DNA from: Cygnus atratus
Lineage: Eukaryota; Chordata; Aves; Anseriformes; Anatidae
Assembly: GCF_013377495.2 (NCBI RefSeq)
Contig: NC_066370.1
Span: 866,501 to 930,500 of the forward strand
Length of the DNA stretch: 64,000 bases
Direction of reading: 5' to 3'
Shown here: positions 46,701 to 60,000 of the stretch, in pieces
Layout of the letters: every line of letters begins with the position of its first letter
Position numbering within the stretch: the stretch's first letter is position 1
Made by a program: the position numbers and the translations under genes
The notes under the pieces: model-generated
Told to the model about the DNA's origin: nothing
What the model saw: the letters and a program-made list of their open reading frames with translations, nothing else
The model's database searches: none

Positions 46701-48711
46701 TTTGAAGTTCCTTGTGAACAGCAGCTTTTACTCCTTTCTCCTCTGCAAAGACTTCTTAATCATGTAAGCTGAAGTTATCACAATTTTTCTGGAGGCTGTC
46801 TGCTTTATATCTCAAATATTTCATTCTATTTTAAAGAGTGTTTTTGGAGCAAGTGCCTCTTGAGTAGAAAGCTCTGTTACTGAGAACGCGCTTCAATGGT
46901 AAGGTGCAAAAATTTAGACAATCTTAATACAGGCTTCTGGTATGTCAGATGTTTGCTTCCCTATGCATCTTTCTGTTGTCATTCAGGCTGATGTCACAGT
47001 TTCTTCACCCACAACTAACTGCCTTATTTCAATGTTATATGAGAAATGAAGCAATTATGCAAACCTCCTACCCACTCTATTACAATGTCACGTGCTTGAG
47101 GACAAATGAACTCATTTATTTGTGAGAGATGATATCCCAACAGATGTGCATGGCTGGTTGTTACCTTTTCAATAAAAGATAATGGTGTAAGAATGAAAGA
47201 AAACTTAGTAAGTATTATTTCTTCAAACTTCTGTTTCACAGATGCTTTCCTGAGTACAGACCTTAGTGCAGAATGCCATTTCATCATCCAGACTTTCTTA
47301 TTGAAGGTGGAAGGATTAAAGAATGTGTTTGAAATTATTTCTGTGCCTGATGGTCACAGGCCTCTCCACTACCTTCAGTAAGCTATTTGGTGCCAACTAT
47401 TCACAGTGTTCAGTTATACCTACTGGGTTTTATTACTCTCGGACTTCTCTTGCTTCTTAATTGTTCAATAGAATATGAACTAAAGTGTGTTGTTTCTTTG
47501 ACAAGCAGACTCTTTATTTCCCTATGCTCCAGAAAAGAAAAAAAAAAGTTGTTACATAAGTTATGTCTATTCTTTATTTCATTTCAAAAAGAAATTTGAA
47601 CCGTCTGCAATGGTGAATCGAAGTCCTGATTTCTAATCTGAGAGAAATTGACCTGCTGAATGTCTATATTCAAGCTTACTCTACTAGTTTTTATGGCTGT
47701 GTAATAGAGTCGTAAAAGTGACAAAGTCAAGTAACAAAAGTGCATGCAGTGATAACCCAAACATGCAAAAAACACCCTTTGTCCACCATTATGAAAAATA
47801 ATACCAAAAACTGGTGATTTTGAGCTTCTAGAATGCCAGACTTAATTGTAAATTTTTAGGAATTTTAGCTTCTATCTTTAAATCTGAAAATTAGAACACT
47901 ATGAATTACTTCCAGATAATTAGACCTACATACCAAGGCAAACTCCCAGGCCATTCCCCTTGATTCAGTATCCTGACTATGAGCAAGGCTGGTATTTAGA
48001 AGAAATGGCTGACTTCTGGACTAAACTGCCCACAGGGACAGTTTTTCTCTAACACTCATTATTTAGTGTTGGCTTATATTCCACAGCATGATGTTAAGCA
48101 ACTAAGATATATCATCAACGGCAGGAACATCCCAGACCTGAAAAGAAAATTATTTAGGTATGTTTTCCAAAACTTATCAATTTGCACTTAAATGAAAAAA
48201 AAAAAAAGAGATTCTGCAACAAGTTCCTTTCAAATGTATATAGTACTGCAGCATAACAATTCTATAGGAAGCAAACTTACTCTTATTAAAGTCAGGCTTC
48301 ATCTAATAGCTTTGACATACTTTAGCTTGGAAAAAAGTTATATACAAATGTCCTCAGTCTTTTGGAAAGGCTGTGACCTGCATGATATTTAAAAGTCCAC
48401 AGGAGTATATAGGAATGAACACAGCAGTTGTTCCCTCATACTATGTTATTACAAAGAGAACTGGGGGTCAAATTGCATGAATGATAAATGGAAGGTGCTT
48501 GAAATGAGTTGGTTCTTTTTTGAACATTATACATTGACCTTGGCAGTTTTGACAATGACATCCATCATTTCTAAGAATCCATTCCAGAACACCCGTCTGT
48601 TCTCTAATGTGGCCAAGTAAACAGGATTTGTGAATATACGAATCAAAGACTGATCTCCTGTGCCTATACACTGATTAACAGTTGGTTTCTTGGTGCAACT
48701 TTTTCATTCTA
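43771..48711. other. Unique non-coding DNA
   Basis: No gene is supported. All frames are under 90 codons without recognised domains. A canonical E-box CACGTG is at 46265-46270. The stretch at about 46200-46700 is GC-richer with short frames on both strands. An A13 tract lies at 48195-48207. Confidence 0.5.
48195..48207 (+). repeat. A13 homopolymer
   Basis: Thirteen consecutive A. Confidence 0.93.
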
Positions 48712-48736
48712 TGAATTATGCGAAGATCATAATTCA
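48712..48736. repeat. 9-bp inverted repeat, 7-nt loop
   Basis: TGAATTATG (48712-48720) and CATAATTCA (48728-48736) are exact reverse complements around CGAAGAT. Each arm contains an AATTAT-type homeodomain core, giving a facing pair. Confidence 0.88.
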
Positions 48737-49142
48737 CCATGGCACACCTGTAGACAAGCATGTTGGAATGCTTTAATCTTTACTCACAAGGTCTCACTAG
48801 GATCGATAGTTGGCTTATGAGTTCGATAAGCAAAATGGAATAAAACCATTAAGAAGCACATTGTACAGAGTAAAAATGATGTTTCAAAGCCTTGGTGTTC
48901 CCCGTAGCAACAGAACTTGCTGAAGATAAAAGATGGGACAAACTGGGATGGAAAAACTTAGCTGCCCTTGAACATCAACATTCCCAGACTTGTAAAGTGA
49001 AAATAAGCTTTTCTGTTAGGAATTTACAGCTTATCCATCTCAGACTGACTGTGCAAACAGGTTCTGTAATCTTAAAACAAGTAACGAGGCATGCTTATAA
49101 GAGCACTGTTTAATAGGGAGATATTCCTGAGTAATGTTTTTG

Positions 49143-49156
49143 TTTTTTTTTTTTTT
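49143..49156 (+). repeat. T14 homopolymer followed by CAGG
   Basis: Fourteen T then CAGG. This is the form of a strong polypyrimidine tract and acceptor, but in this context it is more likely a simple repeat. Confidence 0.9.
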
Positions 49157-50593
49157 CAGGTCACTTCTATTCATTTGAAAGTCACTAAGCTGAATCAATG
49201 AAGCTGGCATGCAGCTTAGCACTACCATAACAGACAAAATCATCTCTTATGCTTGCTGTATGTCTTTCAGTGTATTACTACATTTCTTTAACAAAAACGT
49301 GGAAAGTGATGCAAGCCTTCCCTGAAGAGATGAAGGCTGAGATGACAGAATTTGCTCAGAGTAGAAATGGATGCAGATTAAGATTGAAGTCCCCACAGCA
49401 GTAACAACCAAGGCTTTGTCTGCTTGGAAAGGAACCAAGTAGGAGCCATCCACACATAAAACAGTAATAATGTCAAAATCTGCATCCACAGAGTTTATAT
49501 AAGGGGATTCAGTTATGGTGTTAACTGTAAAATAGAGCTTTGTCTTCACTTTTAATTCTTCTTTTCAGAGTACATGGCAAATCTGATACTAAGGAGAGCA
49601 CTAAGAAATAGGTGGGTTGTTTGAAAGGGTTCTAAAATTTAAGCTTTGCTAAAAAGTTTTAACTTCTGTAATCTTTGGGTAATTATGTAAAAATTAATAT
49701 TTATTCTACACAAAATGATTCAGAATTGGAATGTATTAAGAGAATAGAATCTTCACTCTGAAAACTCATTCTTAATTTTACCTGCTGTTCTTTCCCATCT
49801 GTTTCAGTAGGATTGTCTGTACTTCTGCAAAGCATATTTGTGAGTCTACAAAAGAACCAGGCTTAAAATGCCTATAGAAAATGTTCTTGTTGGGGATACA
49901 AACCATAGAAATTAAGAATGTAAACAGTATGATGCCAATAAAACAACTTTTTTCCATTGTTATCTTTGATTTGTGCTCATCCAAGTTATCTGTAGGTGTG
50001 TATTACATTTAAAAATGGAAAATTTTGCTTTTTTAAAACAAAGCAGTTTTCCAAGTTGATTCTTATTTTAGAGGTGGAAGGTGCACTTAAAAATGAGTAT
50101 TTAACTTCCTTCAGGGACACAATCTGACATAAAACTTAGTGACTCAAGTCAAATAAATTAAAGCATTTGGAATTGCCCTAATTAAAGTCAATTCTGAGCT
50201 TTCTTCCACACTCTTGGTACCAGCACAGAACTCTGTGAGATCTCAGAGCTGAGCATCTGCTGTGAGTGGCTCTTTATTAACCACTCATATCTCAGATTCA
50301 GTAAGAGGTGTTTCCAATCTCCATTTTTTCTTTGTATTTCTGTTCTCTTCATGTTGCTGTGAGAATGTCTTACCTCACACAAAGATGTGGTATTTCAAAT
50401 TCAGTCACTCGTTAGCCCATGTAATCTCTTAATAGCTATGAATAGCAACGTAATATTTCCTTGCCTACGGTTTAGGCTGGCTAATACAGATGCTGCCATT
50501 GGTACATGTACCTATCTTGGTTTTTGGTTCCCTATCTATCCTTGTGTATTACAATACTCTTTTTTCCACACTTGTATGATGTGCCCTGAAGAG

Positions 50594-50610
50594 AAAAAAA
50601 AAAAAAAAAA
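50594..50610 (+). repeat. A17 homopolymer
   Basis: Seventeen consecutive A after GAG. Confidence 0.95.
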
Positions 50611-51614
50611 GCTACACGTAAGCACCCATGGGGGCAAGTTCTGGTATTAATTTCACGTATAGGAAATGACAATCTACTGTAATTAAGGTAAATGTCACAG
50701 TGCAGTAAACATTATCTTTAACCAAGTCCCCCAAGCTGCCCACCAGTTTGGTGCTTAATATATCATTATGAAGAAAAAACGGATTTCAGCTACACTTCAA
50801 CAAAGGCTGCACTGTATTCCTGTTTTTTCAGTTTGTTTTAAATCGGTTCTGTACATTTAACTTCTTATGACTTCAAATATGTCTGGCTCAAGTTTCTAGA
50901 GAGAAACATTATAGAGCAAGTTACTTGAAATGTTATTTATTAGTTTTCCAGAATCATGTTTCCTTATGGTGGCCAGCCCTCTTGCCCTCCTTCATTTTTC
51001 TTTTCCTTTTCTTTTTTCTTCTGTTTTTGTTTCAACAACAAAAAAACACCACCAAAACAACCCACCCCTTCCTTGGTCATGTGAAATGCAAGTCCTCACT
51101 TAAATCAATAGGATCTGATAATGTCCATATTTTCCTGGATATTTTGTCTTATGATATAAATATATTTGAAACAGTTCTTTTCCAGTGGTTTGTCTGATAC
51201 TTGGTCTCTTTAACCTCGAGTTACCAGTGACTGCATGAAAGCATTTTTTTAATTGCACGTGTTCTGCTATGGGAAGTTGAACTATTATGCACTCTTTCCA
51301 TTCCTCTCTTGGGAAGTAACTAGTAACATCTTAAATCATGAACAGTTTAACATCGCTGCCCGTGTCAAAAACAGCTTGCATGGTGTGTCCCTGCAAATCA
51401 CAGGACAGGTTTGAAGAGTCAGAATTTTCCACACTACTCTGTATCGTGAACAGAACTTTCCAGTTATATATTGCCTTGGGGCAACTTGAAGGAAGTATGC
51501 AAGAAGATTGACTTTCTACATAAAATTGTCTTGTCTACCTCTTGAGGAAGAGAACTAGAAAAGAAGAAGAAAGGTTATTAAAATGTTTTAAGGGTCTCTT
51601 GTTATTTTTTTCCT

Positions 51615-51633
51615 GGGGGGGGGAGGGAAGGGG
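51615..51633 (+). other. Potential G-quadruplex
   Basis: G9-A-GGG-AA-GGGG. Four runs of three G can be chosen with loops of 1, 3 and 2 bases, so it meets the usual G3+N1-7 pattern on the plus strand. It is isolated, with no CpG island or gene start around it. Confidence 0.7.
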
Positions 51634-53126
51634 CAAGAATAAAGATTAGGATTAGTGAACTGCTCTTCTGTTGGAGCAGAAGGCTGCCTCTCATATAATC
51701 TAATCAGGTAGAGCTCTTTCATGCTGGGCCATGACCCAGGAATTTTCTTTTTCACACGTGGTTCCCAATGTCTTTAACTGCTGCAGTTTCAAAACAAAAT
51801 TGGTAATGTTTATACTCAGAGGGCTAAAGTATATCACTTTGGCTCTTGAGTATATCAACAACTGATACAGCACTTATAGTTTAGTATAAGGTAGAACTAA
51901 AGGTGAGTAGGAAAATATACAGACCAAGGAAAAAAAAATCTTCCTGAGCTGACTGGTAATCCCATGAGCTGTAAGGGTACCTTCATACCTTGCAGATGGT
52001 GGAAAGTAGCAATGGTTTTCCTCCCCACTCCTCCTGTGGCACTAAATTAACTATAAAATGACCTAAGCGGTTATGTGACACAGAATTAGAGATTGCAGCA
52101 GGTGGTATCACAGGTGCATGCTTAATTCCTGTTGACGCAGTCTGTAGCTCAGAGATGGAGGGATGAAGATTCCCTGACTGCTGGTCAGAATAAGGGCAGG
52201 AGGAGTCAGATTAATGGCTCTTGCTCAAGACATGAGCCTATTATAGGGGATTATTATTAGTGGAATTAGGCATCTTCTAACAGACCATGGATCCATCCAC
52301 TTGAGTATTGTCTGACATGAGGAGGCATCTCCTGATGCGTTAAATGAAGGTCTGTGGTGTTCCCTTTCACCCCTCTTGATAAATGCAAAATGGTCAAATC
52401 TGTGTTGTGTCCCTCCCTCTCCCTGGACCAATAGAGGGATTGCTTCAACAATCTGCTTACAGCTGGCTAATGCAAGCACAAAAATGTTCAAGCTGTGATG
52501 AGCTCTGTATTGTTGATGCTGTTGGTCAGAAAGTGAACTCCTCTCCAACCTACTGACAGAGCTGCTGAATTTGGATTGTAAGGCTCCTGATTGGGAGCAT
52601 CAGATGTTGGTGCATGAAGGACATGCATGGAGTCCTCCTACCAGATGGGGTGCTTTGCCAATCAGTTAAATCTACTTTTTAGCTGATCTTTTCATAGCAT
52701 GGACAGAAAACAGATTTTTGAGTTCATTTGAGTGGGATGGGAATATCTAGCAGCCGAATGCAGGCTCCCCTTTAGACTGCAATGCTATAACTGCAAGGAG
52801 ATATAAATTAATTTCCCATATTAAGGCAAATGTATCTGTTTAATACAAGTGTATGTATCTTTTTTTGTAAGGATTGTTCTCACATATGTCTGCCTAGGTG
52901 AGCAACAACCAGATATAAATTCATTGCAGTTGGGTGTAAATAAGTCTCACCTCTGTATGTTAATCTCTTAGTGATGGCTTCCAGGAAAATCTAAGTCTTT
53001 GAAGGACTACAATAATGCCCTGGTTTCAGTTGGGGTACTGTTAATTTTCATCCAGGTAGCTGGTATGGTGCTGTGTTTTGGATTTAGGATGAGAGTAGTG
53101 CTGATGACACACTGATGGTTGAGTTG

Positions 53127-53243
53127 TCATAGAATCGTAGAATATCCTGAGTTGGAAGGCACCCATAAGGATCATCAAGTCCAACTCCTGGCACTGCACA
53201 GGTCTGCCCAAAAGTTTAGACCATGTGACTAAGTGCACAGAGC
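53127..53243 (-). mobile_element. CR1 3'-end fragment, minus strand
   Basis: The sequence TCATAGAATCGTAGAATATCC, then GAGTTGGAAGG, CCCATAAGGATCATCAAGTC and CAACTCCTGGCACTGCACAG, is the reverse complement of a CR1 3' terminus: the terminal ATTCTATGA repeat, the GATGATCCTTATGGG block and the upstream 3' UTR. Only about 115 bases remain, a very short 5'-truncated copy with no ORF2. Its 3' UTR differs from that of the nested pair, so it belongs to another CR1 subfamily. The inner edge is approximate. Confidence 0.9.
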
Positions 53244-53258
53244 ACTAAGTCACAGAGC
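53228..53258. repeat. 15-16-bp tandem duplication at the CR1 5' breakpoint
   Basis: ACTAAGTGCACAGAGC (53228-53243) is followed directly by ACTAAGTCACAGAGC (53244-53258), which is the same word lacking one G. It sits where CR1 similarity fades, so it may mark repair at the truncated end of the element. Confidence 0.75.
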
Positions 53259-55130
53259 AGTAACAACAACCAGTAACTACATTTGCAGAGGATACTAATA
53301 TCATACAAGATAGGAATGGTAGCTCTGTTTTGTACAAGTCAACTTTCAGTGGTGTAATGAAAGCAAGAGGAGAATAGCTCCCATGTGAATGACAGAAGTG
53401 TCAGAATTATGCCCCAAATCAAGAAGGAGGTACATAACTGTGGCTGAGGAAGAAGTCAGGTGAGCAAAAGACACATGTGAAGGCCAGCCCCTAAAAGGTC
53501 AATTGTGATGAAGTTCAAGTACAAAAGGATGGAGAAACATGAATTTCCTGTATCTATCAAAGGGAAAATCTGCCGTGAAAAAGAAGGGTTTTAAATCTGC
53601 AGGCAGGTTTGGATAAGGAATGGTGAAGGTCTGTTTCTCTTCTGTGGTCACCTATAGCTGCTGCACTGCTTCTGTTCAGTGTGCCTGCCTGTGCACAGGG
53701 CTGTACGAGGCTCTTGGGGTTGGGGTGAGCTGTGGCACAGCTGAGCTCCTGGAAAGTCCTGCAGTTTGGTGACTGCTGAGGTACTGCACAGGGTACTAGG
53801 TACTTAGCTACTTCTTGGCTGGGGCTGGGGATGTCATCCTTACCTCCTCTGTGTGCCTACCCCATACTGCGTGGATGCAAAAAGAATGGAGAAAATGCTC
53901 GAAAACATATGTTAAAAATGTTTTAGGATTGAAATTTAAGTAGAGTCTGGCCATTTTAATCTCTAGGTCTGAGTGCTTGTAGCTTTACCTAGAGCCTGAT
54001 TTATATAGATAAGCAATATGTGCTTATAAGTAGTCTGTTTTAAATGGATTGTGCTTTATTGAATGATGTAGTCTAGATCCATGCAGAAAAGAAACCTAAT
54101 AATAGGTAGAAACAGTATGCACTTTAATCCAGTCTGCATAAATCGGGTCACATGAATGACTTTCTGTGCATTGAACGCAGTGCATCAGAGGGTGTTACAG
54201 TAGTCACAACCAACCTCAAGAGGATGAATTTTAAACCTTGAACATCTGCATGAGCTTTATTAACATTAGTACCTCTTCACTAATAATGAAGAATGGTAGT
54301 ATCTCTTATAAGTTGGGTAATGTATCTTGATTTAAGGGCAACTCTGCACAACGGGCACGTATGTAAGTGCAGAAGGGCATGATTTTTCGTTTGTTTCCTG
54401 AACTGGATGCAGATCTGTTCCAGCTTGAGGACATCTTGTCATGCTAGTATGGCATAATGCTGAAGCATGCCAACTTCAAAACAGCAATTATTGAGTTTGG
54501 TGCAGCCTGGTGATAATGTGGTTACTTGGCTCTGGACAGGTGCAGACTGCGGGCATAGCTTGCAGAAGCTGAGCTCTGCCTCTACGTCATGGTGTTTTGA
54601 TTTTACATCAACACTTGCAAAGCCTTTTCCCTCTGCTTATAAAGTAGCACTTAATAAAGGTGGTACTTTTATTTTTGCTCTTTTTTTCTCAAACTATGTA
54701 GTTTTTAAAAGATACAGTTCAGGTCAAAAGTTGGGAAAAGATGTTTCTTGTAATTTGTTAGATTATAGGTGATCCACTTGTGATGGTATATTTTTTAGTG
54801 AATAAAATAAAGGGACCTGCAAGTCATAGTCTCTCTTTAAATGGGTTTGAATTTTATTCCTCTTTAGTTACTAAGGTCAAAATGCTCTGCTCAGTTTTCC
54901 TGATTTGTATAGTGGATGTTGTGAGGAAATGAACTGAAGAGGAAATGTGAATAGTAGTATATTTTTGTTTGTTTGTTTTGGTAGCACTTTATATCCTTCA
55001 AGGGAGTATGTAAGTATTTATTAATGAGTAGCAATCTTTATAATTAAAAATGATCAATTTGTTGCTTCCTAATCAATGGGAATTGGGTTTGCAGACAAGA
55101 ACAGGAAAAGTTTTAAATATAGGGGATCTT

Positions 55131-55152
55131 AAAAAAAAAAAAAAAAAAAAAA
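55131..55152 (+). repeat. A22 homopolymer
   Basis: Twenty-two consecutive A, the longest pure homopolymer noticed in the window. No retrocopy or target duplication is seen upstream. Confidence 0.95.
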
Positions 55153-56454
55153 GGCAGATTCAGTAGAGCTGTCTTGACATTCTTGCTTTTATCTAATGCT
55201 GGTAACATAGTTAAAATCATGTCTATTCTGAAGTGTTCATATATACATGACTAAAGTAATATTGGATCAACTCCTGATTGCCACTAGCCGAATATCTTTG
55301 GTATTAGGCTTGGTATAGATCAACAGTTTTGGTATTTGGTGTCTCAGACTGGGTTTCATATTAGCAGTTACCATCCTGGTACTTTCAGAACTGCATAGCT
55401 AAAAACTACCTTATCCCTATGTGAGCTACAGCCACAGTAGTGTCAATGGGCCTGAAAAACACCAGTTGATTTTGATGAAACCTTGGGTGAAATTTTGCCT
55501 GTGTACACTCCAGGCCCAGGTCAGTCGCTGGGTAGACATCTGAATTAAGCTAACATGTATATAACTCTTGTTTTCTTAAGAAAGAACAAATGTGTTTGTG
55601 TAAAAGGGGCAGGCCTGATTTCCCATTCAATTTATGCATATACAGTCTGCTTTTTAATGTCCATTTTGTTTGTGTGCCTATATGATAATGGCTCAATACA
55701 ACATATGGGTGCTACTTTTTTCTTGAATATATATTACTTGCATATGCATAGGGCTGGATTGTGCTAAAGCCAATGCATAAAAGATCACTTCATAACTTTC
55801 ACATCCCTTGGTAAGAGGCATAAAAAGGCATGTGAAGTGGATTATTATTTTTTTTAGAAATGTCTAGGGGCTCAATGTGTGGAGACAATTTACCGTCATA
55901 TATACAGCTACTGCAACATAAAGAAAATTCTTTGCCTAGTAAATGGCACACCTTACATTAACAGAATAGTTTTCATATTTTTATGATGATACCTAACAAC
56001 ACAGAGTGTGAAGGGAGGCATAAACGATTACTTTTTTTCTATTAACTCATTTTAAATGTTAGAGTAGCTGGAGCATTAAAATACACAAGGGGTATCTCCC
56101 TGCACAAGGATTTTCTAAAATTTGCGGGAAGAGGCAGGTTTTATCTGTGCCAGTCTGGATTTGGTCAATGTTGGACACGGTTTTCCATGTTACCTGAGGC
56201 ACAGTGGTACTGACAGCAGGAAACCAAGTTTTAGACCGCCTGAGCTGGATTTTAGATGTAGTACCTTCTGTAGATGAGTTTAAAAACACATTGGTCCAAG
56301 CCCCTGCAGTGCCACTGGTCAGGGATTAGTACTGTGATGTGTTAAGCATTCTCATGCCAAAGTAGCCCTGATAATTTGATATTCCTCATCTTTCGCTTTT
56401 GAAAAGAACAGCTCTTGGTCACTTTAGACTTTCTGTACCAACTAGGTAGTGCTG

Positions 56455-56493
56455 TTTTTTTTTTGGTTTGTTTGTTTTTTGTTTTTTTTTTTT
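56455..56493 (+). repeat. T-rich tract with TTTG units
   Basis: Runs of T broken by single or double G over about 39 bases. Confidence 0.93.
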
Positions 56494-56739
56494 ACTTGGC
56501 CTCTATATATGATTTAACTATTGATTTCCAAATAGATAGCATATCTAGAGCCTAAGTATATTTGAACAGTCTGTTTGCACAGTAAGCAATAATTGTATAA
56601 GCAATATTTTCCAACGAGCTGCATGCCTAAACTTTAAACGGCAACTTTCAGAAGGGATCTTGCTATTGCTCGTAGTACAAGATATAAGAATCTGTGTAAA
56701 GTTTACCTTAGATTAGTAGCATATTTTACTGCGATACTT

Positions 56740-57080
56740 AATCCCTTCAGTTTAAAATAGTGATTTGCTTTCAACCTGTACGCACTGAAGACATTTTCGT
56801 CAGGGGTTAGCTCCTCAGCTGCTGCAATTTTGCATACCTTTCCTAAGCTAGATGATGACATGAAATTAATAATTTAGTCAGAAACCACTGTTGTAACGCT
56901 ACATGCATGACTCAAAAACAAATTCCAGGCAGGTTTCCTCTTTCAGTGCAGCAGTCAGTTACCATGGTGATGGGAAGTGTATAAGAACTAGAAGAGAGAG
57001 AACAATGCATGACTTCAAAGTACTCCCCTACCCACCAAAAATGTCACTGCTCCCGATTCCCTGGCAATTCCTCTGTATTG
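56740..57080. promoter_or_regulatory. Candidate regulatory block with RFX X-box-like site
   Basis: GTTACCATGGTGAT at 56958-56971 matches the RFX X-box consensus GTTRCCATGGYRAC at all but the last base. The surrounding 340 bases lack simple repeats and contain TAAT-type cores (about 56862-56876). RFX factors control ciliary and immune genes through such sites, usually near promoters. No promoter is visible here, so a distal element or a chance site is possible. Confidence 0.28.
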
Positions 57081-60000
57081 AATAGTATGTGCAAGGACAC
57101 TGAACAAGTCCTAAAAAAGTTTATGCAAAGCACAGAAACTAGCCCTATTTTCTATTAAGCCAAATTTTGGTGTCGTTTTTGTTTTCTAAAATCTTCCAGT
57201 GCCTTGGAAAGTCTTCTGCCAAAAACAACTATCTTTATTCAGAAATCAGAATTACTGTAATCCAATGCTTACTGAATTATAATATTACATTGCTCAGAAC
57301 AATAGGATAATTAATATGCAGACAGAAAAGCACATGCCAAAAAGAAACAATCTAGTTTTTGTTTTGGTACTGTATTGTTCCAACTCTGTGATCCAAGCAT
57401 TAGCTAAATAGTAGAGTTAATGATAAAACTATGAAGAGTTAATATTTAATCTTAAATTTTATGCTAAAATGTATTATTTGAAGGCCAATTTCTGTCCTGA
57501 CTGTCATCTACAACAATGTCAGAGGGGCAGCAACATGATGCAAGTCAAGGTAGAGATTGCCCCCAAGAGAGAGGCTTTCAACAAAAAAGCCAAGGGTGCC
57601 TGGAGCCCCGCAAGAAATAGAGAAACGTCTGTGGACAAACGGTGGTGCCTGTAGGCAGTGGTAGGCATGCAATTTCATTCAAATCTAGAAAATAAGCCAT
57701 GGGCTCTTGGAAAGGTGGTATAAGGATAGAGTACTTATGCTCTCTTCTGCTTTGATTACTACCAGTACTGGGAACAGATGGTGCATTACACCTCCTCCCC
57801 AAAACAAACTATCATCTGCACTCCCACCCACCAATTTCAGCACTGCAAAAGAGGCAGGGACCTTGGAACAGAGCTCTTTCATGCTGATTTTGTGTTGGTT
57901 TATTTCCACTGAAATGATTTGCATAACGCTAATGGAACAGATAGTTGGTGCTAGAAAATAATCATGTTGTCTTAAAGAGAAGGAAGGAGAAGTCTCAAGG
58001 GATGTTTGGAAGACCATATTGAAGATGGATCCAATTCTAGAAAATGAAGTAGTCAAGAAGGCTAAGTTCAAAACTGTCTTGAAGTCTTGCTGGAGCAGAT
58101 ATCACCAAGTAACCTACCTAGGGGAAAACACGTCTTTATAAATCAAGCAATTTCCCCTGAGGACACTGTTTAAAGACATGCGTACGAGAACACCAAAGAA
58201 GTCAAAACCATTCACCCACTCCTCCGTATAGAGGTATCTCAGACTTTAAAAGAAATACTAAACTGAACAGATATGCACTCCTTTCAAACTCATGAAATTA
58301 TACTGACCGCAACCACGCTGGCTAGGTTAGAAGTCAACTGAATCAAAGCTCATTAAAATTGATGTGCATATACCAAAATGAACTTATGAAACTTTGATAT
58401 GACCCCAAGTGAGCACCTAGACTTCAGTGTAAACAAAGATATTATACATACATTGCAGCATTTGGGCAAAGCAAAAATGTTTTTGAAGAATATCTTTCAT
58501 GTTCTGTTATGCTTAGAATTGGAATTTTTTACTTCAGAAGTCTTTATTGCCCAGAACTATTTAGTTTTAAGGAATTTCTCACGGTTTATGTTCTTTCCAT
58601 GTATATCAATGTTTTCTGGTCAATTTGTCCTCTATATTTCTGGTTTTGTATGTGTTTGTGTGACACCAGGTGACAAGAAGTACAATAGTAGATGATTCAT
58701 AAAGTAATATTACAGGAAATGCCTAGCAAATAATTAGCAAGTTAGTGTTTTTTTTGTTTTGTTTTGTTTTGTTTTTTGTTTTTTTTTTTGACTTTATGCA
58801 GCTGCAAAGTTAAAATAAACATCAGCGGAACACTTGTCCTGTGTATGACAATAAGGTGCAGATTAGCAACTGGCTACTTATCAAGAAGAAAGCAAACTAA
58901 TCATCCTCCTTGTTAATGCTTTCATATTGTTTTGTTTAGTGAAGCTGGTTTAGCTGGATGTAAAAGATACCTGCGTTACGTTGCACAGTTCTGGGTTGTA
59001 CAATGGGTGTAGAGCACCCTCTACTTTCTTTTGATCAAATAACTACTGGGCTTGAAGAAGAGGGTGTGTAGGGGGAACATAGATGCTGTTTTTCTGCAGA
59101 TTTTTGTACTGAAATCAGAAGAAAGAATTTGTCTATAAGGTTCATTAACTGTTGGCCTCTGCTGGCAGTAACCCATGTTATATAGGCCACCATTGTGACA
59201 TCCTCAAAAGAACTCCCTGAAGGAGGCAAAATCTAGAAGGAGAATATCTACTCTGAGGTTTCCCACCTTCCCTGAACTATATCTGCAGAGCCACCCCAGG
59301 AGGGGAGAATGTGGCTTTGAAAAATAACACCTTTGTTATTCCAAGTGTTAGAGATGAAGCAGAGTTTTCAGATGGCCCCAAGGTTTTTGCACCCTTCACC
59401 AAACACAGATGGAAACTGGACTCTTTGAACTGCTTTGAAAATCTGTTACCATGCATTGCTGTGGGGCCTGTGAAGCAGCCATTGCTAACTTCTGTCTGCC
59501 TGCAATTTTTATGGCCATGTGATGACAAGGGATTAAATAGCTTCATTTTAGCAGCAGACAGTTTTTAAATGTAAAAATGAAAAACAAAATAAAACAAAAA
59601 GCCCAATAATTCTTTGCTCAAGGCAAAACCTTAATAGACATTGAGGTAACATTTCAACGAATTAGGTGAATTCTGAAGTTAAAATGCAAGCAGTTTAGAA
59701 TTCAGAATTTTATCTTATGCAATAGTTGCAAAACCTTTATAACATTATGATCTTAGTACATTGGAATCCAGAAAATAAAGATTATCCCTTATTTCTCTAT
59801 TTAGAAATCTATTGGAATTACAGTATATAGTACCATGACTGTTCCTTGTGGTGTTTTATATTTAGTACCTGTAATTTACATGGAATTATGATAGAGGTGC
59901 TGAAAAAAAAAGTCAATCGTCAATTCATATAATGAAAACTTCTTTGACTCATCTGAATTAATTGTTGTTGATGGTGAATAGCATAGCTTTCTATAAGAAA

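Larger units (their letters stand above)
48737..53126. other. Unique non-coding DNA
   Basis: No gene is supported. A T14 run followed by CAGG at 49143-49160 looks like a splice acceptor, but no open exon with a donor follows convincingly. Frames of 100 (49247-49549 minus) and 107 codons (52225-52548 minus) have no recognised domain. An A17 tract (50594-50610) and a G-run (51615-51633) are listed separately. Confidence 0.5.
53259..56739. other. Unique non-coding DNA with T/A tracts
   Basis: No gene is supported. The 101-codon plus frame (54467-54772) has no recognised domain. The segment at about 53640-53880 is GC-richer, with repeated GGTACT/AGGTAC words around 53780-53810. Simple repeats are listed separately. 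Confidence 0.5.

Noticed and set aside
49143..49160. T14-CAGG as a splice acceptor
   Set aside because: No open exon with a convincing donor follows. It is more likely a simple homopolymer.
53041..53238. 65-codon minus frame
   Set aside because: Its first half is CR1 3' untranslated sequence, not a coding region.
55131..55152. A22 tract as the tail of a processed pseudogene
   Set aside because: No gene-like sequence upstream and no flanking target-site duplication. CR1 machinery rarely makes poly(A) retrocopies.
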